Origin: Variovorax sp. J22G73
GTDB taxonomy: Bacteria; Pseudomonadota; Gammaproteobacteria; Burkholderiales; Burkholderiaceae_C
Assembly (NCBI RefSeq): GCF_030317035.1
Contig: NZ_JASZYK010000002.1
Span: forward strand, 1-64,000
Direction: 5' to 3'
Length of the DNA stretch: 64,000 nucleotides
The position numbers and the translations under genes are program-made. Positions 53,776 to 63,906 of the stretch are shown here, piece after piece. Under the pieces are notes generated by a model, which saw nothing but the letters and a program-made list of their open reading frames with translations, did not search any database and was not told where the DNA came from. The first letter of the stretch is position 1; the number at the start of each line of letters is the position of its first letter.

Positions 53776-53835
53776 TCAATATTACCCGGGCGAAATTAAA
53801 TTCGCAATATACCCGGGTAAAAATAAGCCGCTCAA
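53776..53835 (-). promoter_or_regulatory. Two overlapping promoters with direct-repeat boxes (candidate MarR operator)
   Basis: On the minus strand two sigma-70-like promoters occur. P1: TTGAGC (53835-53830), 18-bp spacer, TATATT (53811-53806). P2: TTGCGA (53807-53802), 17-bp spacer, TAATAT (53784-53779). Each -10 lies next to the same box, CCCGGGTATATTG or CCCGGGTAATATTG, 27 bp apart. The boxes are probably where the MarR-type protein binds. P2 would start transcription at or within a base of the GIY-YIG ATG (53771). Confidence 0.55.
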
Positions 53836-54362
53836 CTTTCCCGCAACCGCCGCCAGCCGCGCGAGATGCGCCGGTTGATGGCCTTCACCGTGCGCCACGG
53901 CCGGCTCTGGCGCACCAGCGCGAGCACCTGGTCTTTCCACGCCTTCCAGCGCGGATACCAGCGCGCGAACCAGGGAATGCGCATCAGCGGCCCTTCGACC
54001 AGCTGGAAGATCCGCGCGACCAGCGCCGTGCCGACCAGCTTGGCCAGCACCAGCACCGTCAGCGCGGTGGCGGCATGCCCGTTGCTGAAGAGAAAAAGCG
54101 CCAGCACCTTCACCGGCAGCAAGACCAGCACCGGCACGAAGAACGCCAGCAGCGCGCCCCAGGGCGGCAGGCGGCGCAGCCGGTCTTCGAGCGCGGCCCA
54201 GAAGGGCAGGCGCGACAGCCGCGCGACGAGGGCGGCCAGCGGCTCCCAGCCCCATTCCTCGAAGAGCAGCAGCGGCACGACGATGACGGTGGCAATGGCG
54301 CGCAGCACCGCGCGCAGGAGACCGCCGAAGGAGCGCGCAAGGGAGCGCACAAGGGAGTTCAT
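53832..54362 (-). CDS. Hypothetical inner-membrane protein
   Basis: Protein of 176 residues that I do not recognise as a named family. It has two hydrophobic segments (~residues 10-35 and ~75-95) and a third weaker one (~100-120), with positive flanks and a strongly basic C-terminal tail (RRISRGWRRLRES). ATG 54362 is used; an upstream TTG at 54380 is less likely. Its stop overlaps the -35 of the promoter for the GIY-YIG/MarR unit. Probably an integral inner-membrane protein with cytoplasmic ends; function unknown. Confidence 0.65.
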   Translation of the reverse strand: MNSLVRSLARSFGGLLRAVLRAIATVIVVPLLLFEEWGWEPLAALVARLSRLPFWAALEDRLRRLPPWGALLAFFVPVLVLLPVKVLALFLFSNGHAATALTVLVLAKLVGTALVARIFQLVEGPLMRIPWFARWYPRWKAWKDQVLALVRQSRPWRTVKAINRRISRGWRRLRES

Positions 54363-54445
54363 GCGCGAAGGGTACGGCAATGCGCGCGCCGGGTGGCGCG
54401 CGCGGTCGGTGAGCGGGGTGTCTTCCTACCTGCTTGCCTGACTGC

Positions 54446-54781
54446 CTACCTTCCGGCCGGCAGGAAGAACAGGTACTCACCCCGGCCCAGCTCCGGTGTC
54501 ACCTCGTAGCCCGGGCACAGGTCGGAAACGCACTGGATGATCACCACCCGCGGCCAGATCGTGGCCGAGGTCGGGTAGCCCGGCATGTACTGCGGCACGT
54601 GCCACACGCCCAGGTCGCCGACCGGCTCGGCGTTGTCGGTACCCCGGGCGTTCTGCAGGCCGCTGCCCATGGGCATGCGCTCGATGCGCACCACGTTGAG
54701 GGGCGGCGGTGCGGCCGCCGCGACCGTTGCCATGCACGCCAGGCAAGCGGTCGCCGTCCAGAAAAGCAGTGTCCTTGTCAT
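54446..54781 (-). CDS. Small secreted hypothetical protein
   Basis: Protein of 111 residues with a signal peptide (TATACLACMATVAAAA, cut near 24). The mature part has GDLGVWHVPQYMPGYPTSAT, a Cys pair (IQCVSDLCPGYE) likely forming a disulfide, and an end VTPELGRGEYLFFLPAGR. I do not recognise it. It starts 16 bp after the preceding gene with a good ribosome site (AGGAG), so it is third in an operon of secreted proteins opposite a two-component system. Confidence 0.75.
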   Translation of the reverse strand: MTRTLLFWTATACLACMATVAAAAPPPLNVVRIERMPMGSGLQNARGTDNAEPVGDLGVWHVPQYMPGYPTSATIWPRVVIIQCVSDLCPGYEVTPELGRGEYLFFLPAGR

Positions 54782-54797
54782 TTCGGACTCCTGCCGT

Positions 54798-55853
54798 TCA
54801 CTGCGGGTAGTCCGTCGAGCGCGGTGCCACGGCCACGTCGCCGACCACCGATTCGCCCATCATCCGCGCGGCGCGGATGGCGGCCACGTCGGTCGGATCG
54901 ATGGCGGTCACCGTGGCGCTGGCGACCGGCGTCATCCGCACCTCGGGGAACACGGTGGCGGGCTCTTGCCGCGCGACAGGCGCAGCCTGGGCGACGGCGG
55001 CGGGCGCCTTCTCGGCGATGGGCGCGGGTGGCGCGGGCAGCGGTGCCGTCGCGGGGGCCGTGGTGGGTGCGGGCATGGCAACCGGTTCAGCAGGCGCGAT
55101 GGCGGCCACGGGCTGTGGCGCTGCAGCGGGTGCAGGTGTGGGTTGAGGCTGTGCCTGCGCCTGAGCTGCAGGGGAGGGCGCGGGCGCGGGCGTTGGCGCC
55201 GTGGCCACGGGAGCCGCGGGTGCAACCGGAGCGGCCGGTATCGGTGCGACGGGCGCGACCGGTGCGACAGGCGCCACGGCCACCGGACGCGGCGCCGATG
55301 CGGAAAGCTGCGGCCCATAGGCGCTCACGCGTTCATCCGCGGACATCGATTGCGGGCACTTGGTGCCGGTGAGCTCCAGCGCGGCTTGCGCGGCGGGGTC
55401 CATGCAGTCCATGGCCAGCGACGCGGCCTTCATGCCCTTGTTCCAGAGCTCGCGGCTCATCTTCAGGCGCTTGCAGTGCTCGTCCGTCCAGGTGGTGCCG
55501 AAGCTCAGGCCGACGCCCGGGCCGTTGGCGCTCGCGCTGGTGCTGCCCATGCAGGTGTCGTTGCTGGTGGTGAGATTGGGGCCGTTGACCGACGGCACGT
55601 TCTTGATCGTGTAGCTGCCCTGGTAGTCCACCGTCTGGCTGGTGGCACCGGTGTTGTTGACGTTCTGGTTGCTGGTCATCGTGGACGAAGACGTCACGCT
55701 GGCCGGGCTGGAGAAGGTCACGGCCTGGGTGTTGCCCTGCGCCGACGTGGTCGCCGAGCTGGTCGAGCCGTTGCTCGAGCCGCCGTTGTTGGTGGTCTGG
55801 GCCGTGGCCGCGGCGCAAGCGGTCAGCAGTACGCAAAAAATCAGCTTCTTCAT
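54798..55853 (-). CDS. Secreted protein with Cys-containing domain and Pro/Ala-rich tail
   Basis: Protein of 351 residues. Signal peptide (residues 1-18), a Ser/Thr/Asn-rich stretch (19-75), then a conserved-looking domain (~80-170) with four Cys: NDTCMGSTSA, WTDEHCKRLKMSRELWN, AMDCMDPAAQ and GTKCPQ. From ~185 a long Pro/Ala/Val low-complexity region (repeated PVAPVAP and APAP) runs to ~310, followed by a ~40-residue end. The tail resembles a periplasm-spanning or wall-spanning linker. A strong ribosome site (AAGGAG) precedes the start, right after a 10-bp hairpin. Family not recognised; second gene of the secreted-protein operon. Confidence 0.75.
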   Translation of the reverse strand: MKKLIFCVLLTACAAATAQTTNNGGSSNGSTSSATTSAQGNTQAVTFSSPASVTSSSTMTSNQNVNNTGATSQTVDYQGSYTIKNVPSVNGPNLTTSNDTCMGSTSASANGPGVGLSFGTTWTDEHCKRLKMSRELWNKGMKAASLAMDCMDPAAQAALELTGTKCPQSMSADERVSAYGPQLSASAPRPVAVAPVAPVAPVAPIPAAPVAPAAPVATAPTPAPAPSPAAQAQAQPQPTPAPAAAPQPVAAIAPAEPVAMPAPTTAPATAPLPAPPAPIAEKAPAAVAQAAPVARQEPATVFPEVRMTPVASATVTAIDPTDVAAIRAARMMGESVVGDVAVAPRSTDYPQ

Positions 55854-55875
55854 TTTTTCGTCTCCTTGGATGACC

Positions 55876-55898
55876 GGGGAGGGGCGGCGCCCCTCCCC
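55876..55898 (-). promoter_or_regulatory. Strong intercistronic hairpin in the secreted-protein operon
   Basis: Perfect 10-bp GC-rich inverted repeat GGGGAGGGGC-GGC-GCCCCTCCCC lies between the 229-residue protein gene and the 351-residue protein gene, 23 bp before the latter's start. There is no T-tract. It may stabilise the upstream mRNA or attenuate downstream transcription, setting a high first-gene to low second-gene ratio. Confidence 0.55.
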
Positions 55899-55936
55899 AT
55901 GAGAACAGCAACCGTTGCCTGAAACTCTTTCGGATC

Positions 55937-56626
55937 TCAGGGAGCCGATGCGCTGGCGCTGGCGCCGGCCGTGCCGCTGGTGCCGCCACCGTTGCTGAAG
56001 CCGCCGGCATTGCCGAACGCGAAGTTGCTCACGCCGAAGGAGCCGCCGTTGGAGCCTGCCATTGCCGAGGTGCTGGTGCCGTTGATCGGGCCGTTGATGG
56101 CGCCCGACGAGGCGTTGTAGCCCGAGGTGGTGGTCGAGGTGCGGGTCACCACGGCCAGGCCGCCGCCAGGGCCGGCTGCCGTGGCGGCCGTGTTGTTGGT
56201 GGCCGATGAAGCCGTGCCGGCGACCGCGCCGTTCACATGCGTCGCGCCGCCAGCCGAGTAGTTGGCGCTGCCGGCCGAAGCGGCGTTGGCCGAGGCATTG
56301 GCTGCGCCTGCGGCTGCGCCGTTGCCGGTGGTGAGCGCCATGCTGGTCACGCGGCCGGTGCTGGTGGCCGAGCCGTTCGTTGCAGCTGCGCCGGTAGCGA
56401 AGCCCGGGAAAGCGATGGCCCCGCCCGAAGCGCTGGCGTTGGCCGACGAACTCGAATTGGCCGCGTTGTAGCTCAGGGCGCTGCCGGTGCCGGAGCTGGC
56501 GGCGCTGGAGCCGGCTGCGCTCGAAGAACCGGTCGACGTGGAGGTGGCCGCAAGGGCCGAGCTGCCCGTTGCCGAAGCAACGCTGCCGACCAGGACCACT
56601 GCGATGGCGATGAGAGTCTTCTTCAT
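55937..56626 (-). CDS. Secreted Ser/Ala/Gly/Asn/Thr-rich low-complexity protein
   Basis: Protein of 229 residues. Signal peptide MKKTLIAIAVVLVGSVASA, then almost only small residues (Ser, Ala, Gly, Thr, Asn) with a handful of Phe, Tyr and Val, no Cys, and almost no charge. Stretches such as SSSAAGSSAASSGTGSAL and TSGYNASSGAINGPINGTST resemble repeat-rich surface or fibre proteins. Not a family I know. ATG 56626 has GAGG upstream and is preceded by a long (381-bp) leader gap. First gene of the operon and probably the most strongly expressed. A secreted matrix, adhesive or amyloid-like protein is a hypothesis only. Confidence 0.72.
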   Translation of the reverse strand: MKKTLIAIAVVLVGSVASATGSSALAATSTSTGSSSAAGSSAASSGTGSALSYNAANSSSSANASASGGAIAFPGFATGAAATNGSATSTGRVTSMALTTGNGAAAGAANASANAASAGSANYSAGGATHVNGAVAGTASSATNNTAATAAGPGGGLAVVTRTSTTTSGYNASSGAINGPINGTSTSAMAGSNGGSFGVSNFAFGNAGGFSNGGGTSGTAGASASASAP

Positions 56627-57007
56627 GATGCTGCCTCTATAGATGTGTGAACAAACCTGACGACCGGACCATCCGGTCATCAGCTGACGGTCAGTGGCAC
56701 AGAAAAAGAATGCTTCCGTGACGACCGAGGTGCAGTTTCTGCGTCGGGCAGGGAATGAAAAATGCCCCAGGCTGGGTAATGCGAGGCTATGGCGAAAGGT
56801 GAGGTCGAAGCGGTTGCGGACCGTCACAAGAAACCGCTTCCACATGCGGAGCCAGGAGTAAAAACTACAACTTTCGATGGACACAAACCGCGATTCGCAA
56901 CAAGATGCAACCAAAGTAATCAAATAAGCTGAATCTCAAAATTTGAGTAGAAATGAATTAACTTTTGGTCACGAACACGGTGTGCTAGTTGTCACAAAGG
57001 GGTTGGA
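56627..57007. other. 381-bp divergent regulatory gap, AT-rich near the regulator
   Basis: No gene seen. It contains three short inverted repeats: GACCGGA-CCA-TCCGGTC (56662-56678), CTGAC-G-GTCAG (56684-56694), and CTCAAA-A-TTTGAG (56935-56947). The first two lie 36-68 bp before the low-complexity protein gene and could be in its leader RNA. The last lies 60 bp before the response regulator. Bases ~56860-56980 are clearly more AT-rich than the rest of the window. It probably holds promoters for both divergent units and a binding site for the regulator. Confidence 0.5.
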
Positions 57008-57802
57008 ATGGAAAGCGAACTCGACATTTCGTTGACAGACGTCGGTACCGGGGGTAGGAAATATGCCGCCCCAGGCCAATTCGGTGGGTTGCTCTCACCG
57101 TCCGCCGACACGCTGCCTTGGCCGGACTTTCTGACCGGCCAGCAAACCAAGCCGGTGCGCGTCCTGCTGGTGGACGACGACCCGTTCGTGCGACGCGTCA
57201 TCGCCCAGGAATTGCTGGGCGACCTGCGCATCCAGCTCGAAGGGCAGGCCGGCACCTTGCGCGAAGGGCGCAGGCTGCTGCTGCAGCACGAGTTCGACGT
57301 GCTCATGGTGGACATCCGCCTCGGGGACGGCAGCGGTTTCGAGCTGATCGAGGAGGCCAAGCGCCACCGCAGCGCGGCCGAGATCATCGTCATTTCCGCG
57401 CTCGAGGACGAACCCCAGGTGCTGCACGCCTTCGAGCTCGGCGCCTCCGGCTACCTGGTGAAGAACGCCTGGTTCCAGAGCTACGCCCAGGCCGTGCTGC
57501 AGGTGGTGAACGGCGGGGCCGCCATCACGCCGCGGCTGGCGCGCCGGCTGCTCGTGCACCTGGACCACAAGCGCTCCAACGTGAACCCGGTGCGCCCGCC
57601 GGACAGCAAGGCGACGTTATCGGCACGGGAGCGCGAAGTGTTGCGACTTGTAGCCACGGGGTACGTCACCGAAGAGATCGCCCTGCAGCTCACCATCAGT
57701 GCCCAGACGGTTAACGCGCACGTGAAGAACATCTACCGCAAGCTGCACGCCCACACCCGGGCCCAGGCAGTGAGCTTCGCCTCTCACCGCGGGCTTTTGT
57801 AG
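57008..57802 (+). CDS. NarL/LuxR-type response regulator
   Basis: Response regulator of 264 residues. An unusual N-terminal extension of ~49 residues precedes the receiver domain (LLVDDDPFVRRVIAQELLG, phosphorylated Asp in MVDIRLGDGSGFE, Lys in GYLVKNAW). A linker leads to a LuxR-type HTH (LSAREREVLRLVATGYVTEE, AQTVNAHVKNIYRKL). Kinase gene follows 8 bp later. It is divergent from the secreted-protein operon and is its probable regulator. The extension may sense or tether and is not found in ordinary NarL proteins. Confidence 0.9.
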   Translation: MESELDISLTDVGTGGRKYAAPGQFGGLLSPSADTLPWPDFLTGQQTKPVRVLLVDDDPFVRRVIAQELLGDLRIQLEGQAGTLREGRRLLLQHEFDVLMVDIRLGDGSGFELIEEAKRHRSAAEIIVISALEDEPQVLHAFELGASGYLVKNAWFQSYAQAVLQVVNGGAAITPRLARRLLVHLDHKRSNVNPVRPPDSKATLSAREREVLRLVATGYVTEEIALQLTISAQTVNAHVKNIYRKLHAHTRAQAVSFASHRGLL

Positions 57803-57810
57803 GGCATCGG

Positions 57811-58827
57811 ATGTTCGCGCAGCAGGTCCTTCACTCACCGCACTTTCTGGAAGACCAGTACGTGTGGCTGTCGATCGGAGCCTGGGCCGCGTTGCTGATC
57901 TGGCTGCGGCACCGCGCCTCGCCGCGGCGCCTGGCGATGTGGGCCGCGCTGGCCGGCGCGCTCCACCTGACGCCGGTGGCGGCGCAGGTGCTGCGCGCCG
58001 GGGGCGCCGAGAGCCTGCTGCCGGCCGAGCTGCCGCTCGCGTTCTGGACGCTGCAGGCGCTCAACCTGGTGGTGCTGGGCACCATCGTGGGCATCGGTTA
58101 CTTCTCGCTGCGCCGTGTTGCCCAGGGGCGCCAGACGCAGGCGGTGATGGCCGAGCGCCGCCGCATCGCCAACGACCTGCACGACGGCGTCGGTTCCCGG
58201 CTGGTGGCCCTGCTGGCCAGCCAGGACCCGAAGGCGGCGCGCTCCGACGGCCTGTCGATGGCGCTGCAGGCCTGCCTGCTGGAGCTGCAGATGACCGTCG
58301 ACGACCTGGACGACCAGAGCAGCGCCACCGTCTTCGAGCGGCTGGGGCACCTGCGCTACCGGCTGCGCCCGGCGTTCGACCGCATGGGCATCGCCCTTGA
58401 ATGGAACATCGCGCCCGAGGCGCTGGACTACACCGTGCCGGCGGACACCGCCACGCAGGTGTGCCGGGTGGCGCAGGAGGCCATGTCCAACGCGCTGCGG
58501 CATTCGCGGGCGAGCCGGGTCGAGCTGCGCATCGGCGTGGGCCTGGGTGCGCGGGGCCGGGGGCAGGCGCTGGTGCTCGAAGTGCGCGACAACGGCACGG
58601 GGCTCGAAAGCGGCACCGACCCGCGTGGCCTGCAGGCCAGCCTGGGCAAGGGCCTGCGCAGCATGCGCGCCCGCGCCGAAGCCATCGGCGGCGAGCTGAG
58701 CGTTGCAAGCCTGCGGGCCGCCACGCCGCACGGCCTGTGCGTGCGGCTGGTGGTGCCCTGCGAGGCCGCGGCACCCGAGCCGCACGGCAAGGACAGCGTG
58801 CGGCCCGAAGCCGAAAGCATGCTGTAA
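57811..58827 (+). CDS. Sensor histidine kinase, NarX/DesK-type
   Basis: Histidine kinase of 338 residues. Three short hydrophobic segments at the N-terminus (~18-100), no long periplasmic loop, so it probably senses within the membrane or from inside. Dimerisation/phosphorylation motif RRRIANDLHDGVGSRLVALL (~113-132), ATPase N-box VAQEAMSNALRHSRAS and G-box EVRDNGTGLE. It partners the preceding NarL-type regulator. A weak GC hairpin (58830-58850) follows; tex starts 79 bp later. Confidence 0.88.
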   Translation: MFAQQVLHSPHFLEDQYVWLSIGAWAALLIWLRHRASPRRLAMWAALAGALHLTPVAAQVLRAGGAESLLPAELPLAFWTLQALNLVVLGTIVGIGYFSLRRVAQGRQTQAVMAERRRIANDLHDGVGSRLVALLASQDPKAARSDGLSMALQACLLELQMTVDDLDDQSSATVFERLGHLRYRLRPAFDRMGIALEWNIAPEALDYTVPADTATQVCRVAQEAMSNALRHSRASRVELRIGVGLGARGRGQALVLEVRDNGTGLESGTDPRGLQASLGKGLRSMRARAEAIGGELSVASLRAATPHGLCVRLVVPCEAAAPEPHGKDSVRPEAESML

Positions 58828-58906
58828 CACGCCGGCCGGGCCGCCCGGCGGGAGGCCGTGCGCGCCTATGGCAAACTCCCGCGCTTTGCCAGGGACGCGC
58901 TCAAGC

Positions 58907-61282
<2,376 letters not shown>

Positions 61283-61369
61283 GCGGCAGGTCGCGGTGTC
61301 GAAGTTCGATGCTGCGAACCAGCGCCGGTCGCTGAACAGTCCGAGAAACAGTCCGATGGAGCGGCCGCA

Positions 61370-61642
61370 ATGACAACCTGGCCTGTGCGCGATGCCAAGG
61401 TGCGTTTCGACGAAATGCTTGATGCCTGCCTGACCGATGGGCCGCAGGTGCTTGGCAGGGGAGGCGATACCGTGGCCATCCTCGTGAAGGCTTCGGACTG
61501 GCGTCGCTTGCAGGCAGCGACGAGGCCATCGCTCAAGGAACTGCTGCTCTCGGCGGATGCCCGAACCGAGTTTCTCGTTGCCGCCAGAGTCGCGGCGCCA
61601 CAGCGCCATACGACACAGGTACGCGAAACGGGCCCGGCATGA
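61370..61642 (+). CDS. Phd/YefM-family antitoxin, orphan
   Basis: Antitoxin-like protein of 90 residues with the typical start WPVRDAKVRFDEMLDACLTD and GPQVLGRGGDTVAILVKASD. The N-terminal half is the Phd DNA-binding fold; the C-terminal half is the toxin-wrapping tail. No PIN, Doc or RelE toxin follows; instead its stop overlaps the patatin gene by four bases. It may regulate that lipase or be a leftover antitoxin. A 25-codon frame from GTG 61296 overlaps its start by four bases in the same manner. Confidence 0.75.
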   Translation: MTTWPVRDAKVRFDEMLDACLTDGPQVLGRGGDTVAILVKASDWRRLQAATRPSLKELLLSADARTEFLVAARVAAPQRHTTQVRETGPA

Positions 61643-62760
61643 AAGCCCTGCGCATCTACGCCGGCCCCGCGGCCCGCAAGCACATCGAACAGCACGGCCT
61701 GCGCCCGCAGGACGTGCGCACCATCCCCGGCGCGGCCGGCGGCCCGAAAGGCCTGATCCTCGGGCCGCTCGACCGCTTCATCTTCGGGCGCTGGCTGCCG
61801 CAGTCGACACAGCAGGTGCACCTGGTGGGCGCCTCCATCGGCGCGTGGCGGCTGTCGACGGCTTGCTTGTCGAACACCGAAGCGGCGTTCGAGCGCTTCG
61901 AGCACGACTACGTGCACCAGCAGTTCGAAGTGCCGCCGGGCCAGAAGCGGCTGAGCCCGCGCCAGCTCAGCGAGCAGTTCGCGCTGAGCCTGGAGACCTT
62001 CTACGGCGGGCGAATCGCCGAGGTGCTGAACCACCCACGCTACCGCCTGCATGTGGTGACCTCGCGCGGGCGCCACATCCTCGGGCGCGAGGGCAGGGCG
62101 CGCACGCCGGTGGGCTACCTGGGCGCCTTTGCCACCAACAGCCTGCACCGCAAGAGCCTGGGCGCGTGGCTGGAGCGCTGCGTGTTCTCCACGCCCGGCG
62201 CGGCCTTGCCCTTCGGCACGCGCGACTTCCGCACGCGCCAGCACGCGCTGAGCGAGGCCAACTTCAACATGGTGCTGCAGGCGTCGTGCTCCATTCCGTT
62301 CCTGCTGGCGGCGGTGCACGACATTCCGGGCGCGCCGCGCGGCGCCTACTGGGACGGCGGCATCACCGACTACCACCTGCACCTGGACTACCGGACTGTC
62401 CATGACGACGCCGCTGACGGTGCCGGGAACGCTGCCGGAAATGCTGCCGACGAAGGCATCGTGCTGTACCCGCACTTCCAGCAGGCGGTGGTGCCGGGCT
62501 GGCTGGACAAGGGCCTGCGCTGGCGCCACAAGGCGACGGGCTTCCTCGACCGCATGGTGGTGATCGCGCCCGACCCGGAGTGGGTGCGCTCGCTGCCCAA
62601 CGGCAAGCTGCCCGACCGCAAGGACTTCATTCATTTCGCCAACGACGCGCAGGCGCGCATCGCGGCCTGGGGCAAGGCCACGCGCGAGGCGCAGCGGCTG
62701 TCCGATGAGTTCGAGGGCTGGCTCGACAGGGGCGAGCCGACGGAGATGCGTTCGCTCTAG
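61639..62760 (+). CDS. Patatin-like phospholipase
   Basis: Patatin-family acyl hydrolase of 373 residues. The glycine-rich oxyanion motif is GAAGGPKG (31-38), and the nucleophile elbow GASIG (64-68) holds Ser66. The catalytic Asp is in WDGGITDY (~235). No signal peptide or transmembrane segment, so it acts in the cytosol or on the membrane face. Coupled by ATGA overlap to an orphan antitoxin gene. It may hydrolyse membrane phospholipids; a role in defence or cell killing is a hypothesis from context, not from sequence. Confidence 0.88.
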   Translation: MKALRIYAGPAARKHIEQHGLRPQDVRTIPGAAGGPKGLILGPLDRFIFGRWLPQSTQQVHLVGASIGAWRLSTACLSNTEAAFERFEHDYVHQQFEVPPGQKRLSPRQLSEQFALSLETFYGGRIAEVLNHPRYRLHVVTSRGRHILGREGRARTPVGYLGAFATNSLHRKSLGAWLERCVFSTPGAALPFGTRDFRTRQHALSEANFNMVLQASCSIPFLLAAVHDIPGAPRGAYWDGGITDYHLHLDYRTVHDDAADGAGNAAGNAADEGIVLYPHFQQAVVPGWLDKGLRWRHKATGFLDRMVVIAPDPEWVRSLPNGKLPDRKDFIHFANDAQARIAAWGKATREAQRLSDEFEGWLDRGEPTEMRSL

Positions 62761-63764
62761 GCCCTGGGCCCGGCTTTCCGAAGCCGGGGCGACCTTGGCG
62801 ACTTCGGCGACCGGGAAGGCGTAGCAGGCGCCGCACAACGTTCGGCGTGCGCCTCGAAATTGCGCCGCACCATCTCCACCAGCACATCGGCCAACGGCGG
62901 CAACCGCTTGCCGGCCAGCCGCACGATGCCGAAGCGGCCCGTGCCGGCGAAGGGCGGCGCGAGCGGGATCTCCTTCAGGCCGTGCGCGCGCGGTGTGTTC
63001 TCGACCACCGGGCGGCTCGCCACCAGCACCACGTCGCTGGCTTCGGTGGCCGGCACCAGGTCGTCGAAGCTGTCGCTCTCCATCACCAGCCGGCGCGCGA
63101 AGCCCTCGTGCGTGCCCAGTTCGCGCTGCATCGACGCCAGCGCGAAGGTCGACAGCCGGGTGCTCGCGAACTGGAACGTCGCCAGTTCGGCGCGCGACAC
63201 GGGCCGCCCCGTCAGCAAGGGATGGCCCTTGCGGCAGAACAGCGCCACGGGCCACTGCGGCAGCGGCTCGATGTGGAGCCGGCTGCGGTCTTCCAGCGCA
63301 TCGAGCGGGGCGATGTCGGCGCAGAAGATGTCGATCTCGTCGTCGTACAGCATCTGCAGCAGCGTGTCGCTGGCGCCGCGCTTCACCGCCACGTAGCTGC
63401 CCTGCGGCAGCCCGCTGGTGGCCGTGAGCATCTGCGCCGCCAGCAGCACGGCGGGCGTGGCGCCCAGCCCGAAGGCCACGCTGCCGTAGCCGCCCGTGGC
63501 GAGCAGCTGCAGCTCGTTGCGCATCTGCGCCGCCTCGAACAGGATGCGGCGCGCCCGCTCGACCACCACCGCGCCGAAGGGCGTGACCTCCACATGCCGC
63601 GCGTCGCGCACGAACAGCTGCACGCCCAGCGTTTCTTCCAGCGACTGCAGGCTGCGCGACAGCGCCGGCTGGCTCAGGTGCACGCGGGCGCAGGCGCGGC
63701 CGAAGTGCAGCGTCTCGGCGAGCGCGACCACGTGTTCGAGTTTTCGCAGGTCGGGAAGGTGCAT
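62757..63764 (-). CDS. LysR-family regulator
   Basis: LTTR of about 335 residues. HTH at the N-terminus (LEHVVALAETLHFGRACARV, LSQPALSRSLQSLEETLGVQ), then a substrate domain. Three in-frame starts are possible: ATG 63764 (used; fits family length), ATG 63779 and ATG 63821. The first two arise from a 15-bp tandem duplication. No good ribosome site favours any of them. The C-terminal ~30 residues are a Ser/Pro/Arg-rich tail. Its stop overlaps the patatin stop, and it is divergent from the MFS gene at 63907, its likely target. Confidence 0.87.
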   Translation of the reverse strand: MHLPDLRKLEHVVALAETLHFGRACARVHLSQPALSRSLQSLEETLGVQLFVRDARHVEVTPFGAVVVERARRILFEAAQMRNELQLLATGGYGSVAFGLGATPAVLLAAQMLTATSGLPQGSYVAVKRGASDTLLQMLYDDEIDIFCADIAPLDALEDRSRLHIEPLPQWPVALFCRKGHPLLTGRPVSRAELATFQFASTRLSTFALASMQRELGTHEGFARRLVMESDSFDDLVPATEASDVVLVASRPVVENTPRAHGLKEIPLAPPFAGTGRFGIVRLAGKRLPPLADVLVEMVRRNFEAHAERCAAPATPSRSPKSPRSPRLRKAGPRA

Positions 63765-63906
63765 GGGAGGAAGGTGCATGGGGGACGGCGGGGTGCGCTC
63801 CGAACGATGCGCATTCTGCATCCTCGAACGCCAAATATCTCATTGGCCTGCATTCTTGATGCCACCTAGCATCCGCGGCATTCACAGCTCCAAGAACGAC
63901 GAGACC

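Noticed and set aside
58830..58850. CGCCGG-N9-CCGGCG hairpin before tex as terminator
   Set aside because: Short stem without T-tract; such symmetry is expected by chance in GC-rich sequence.
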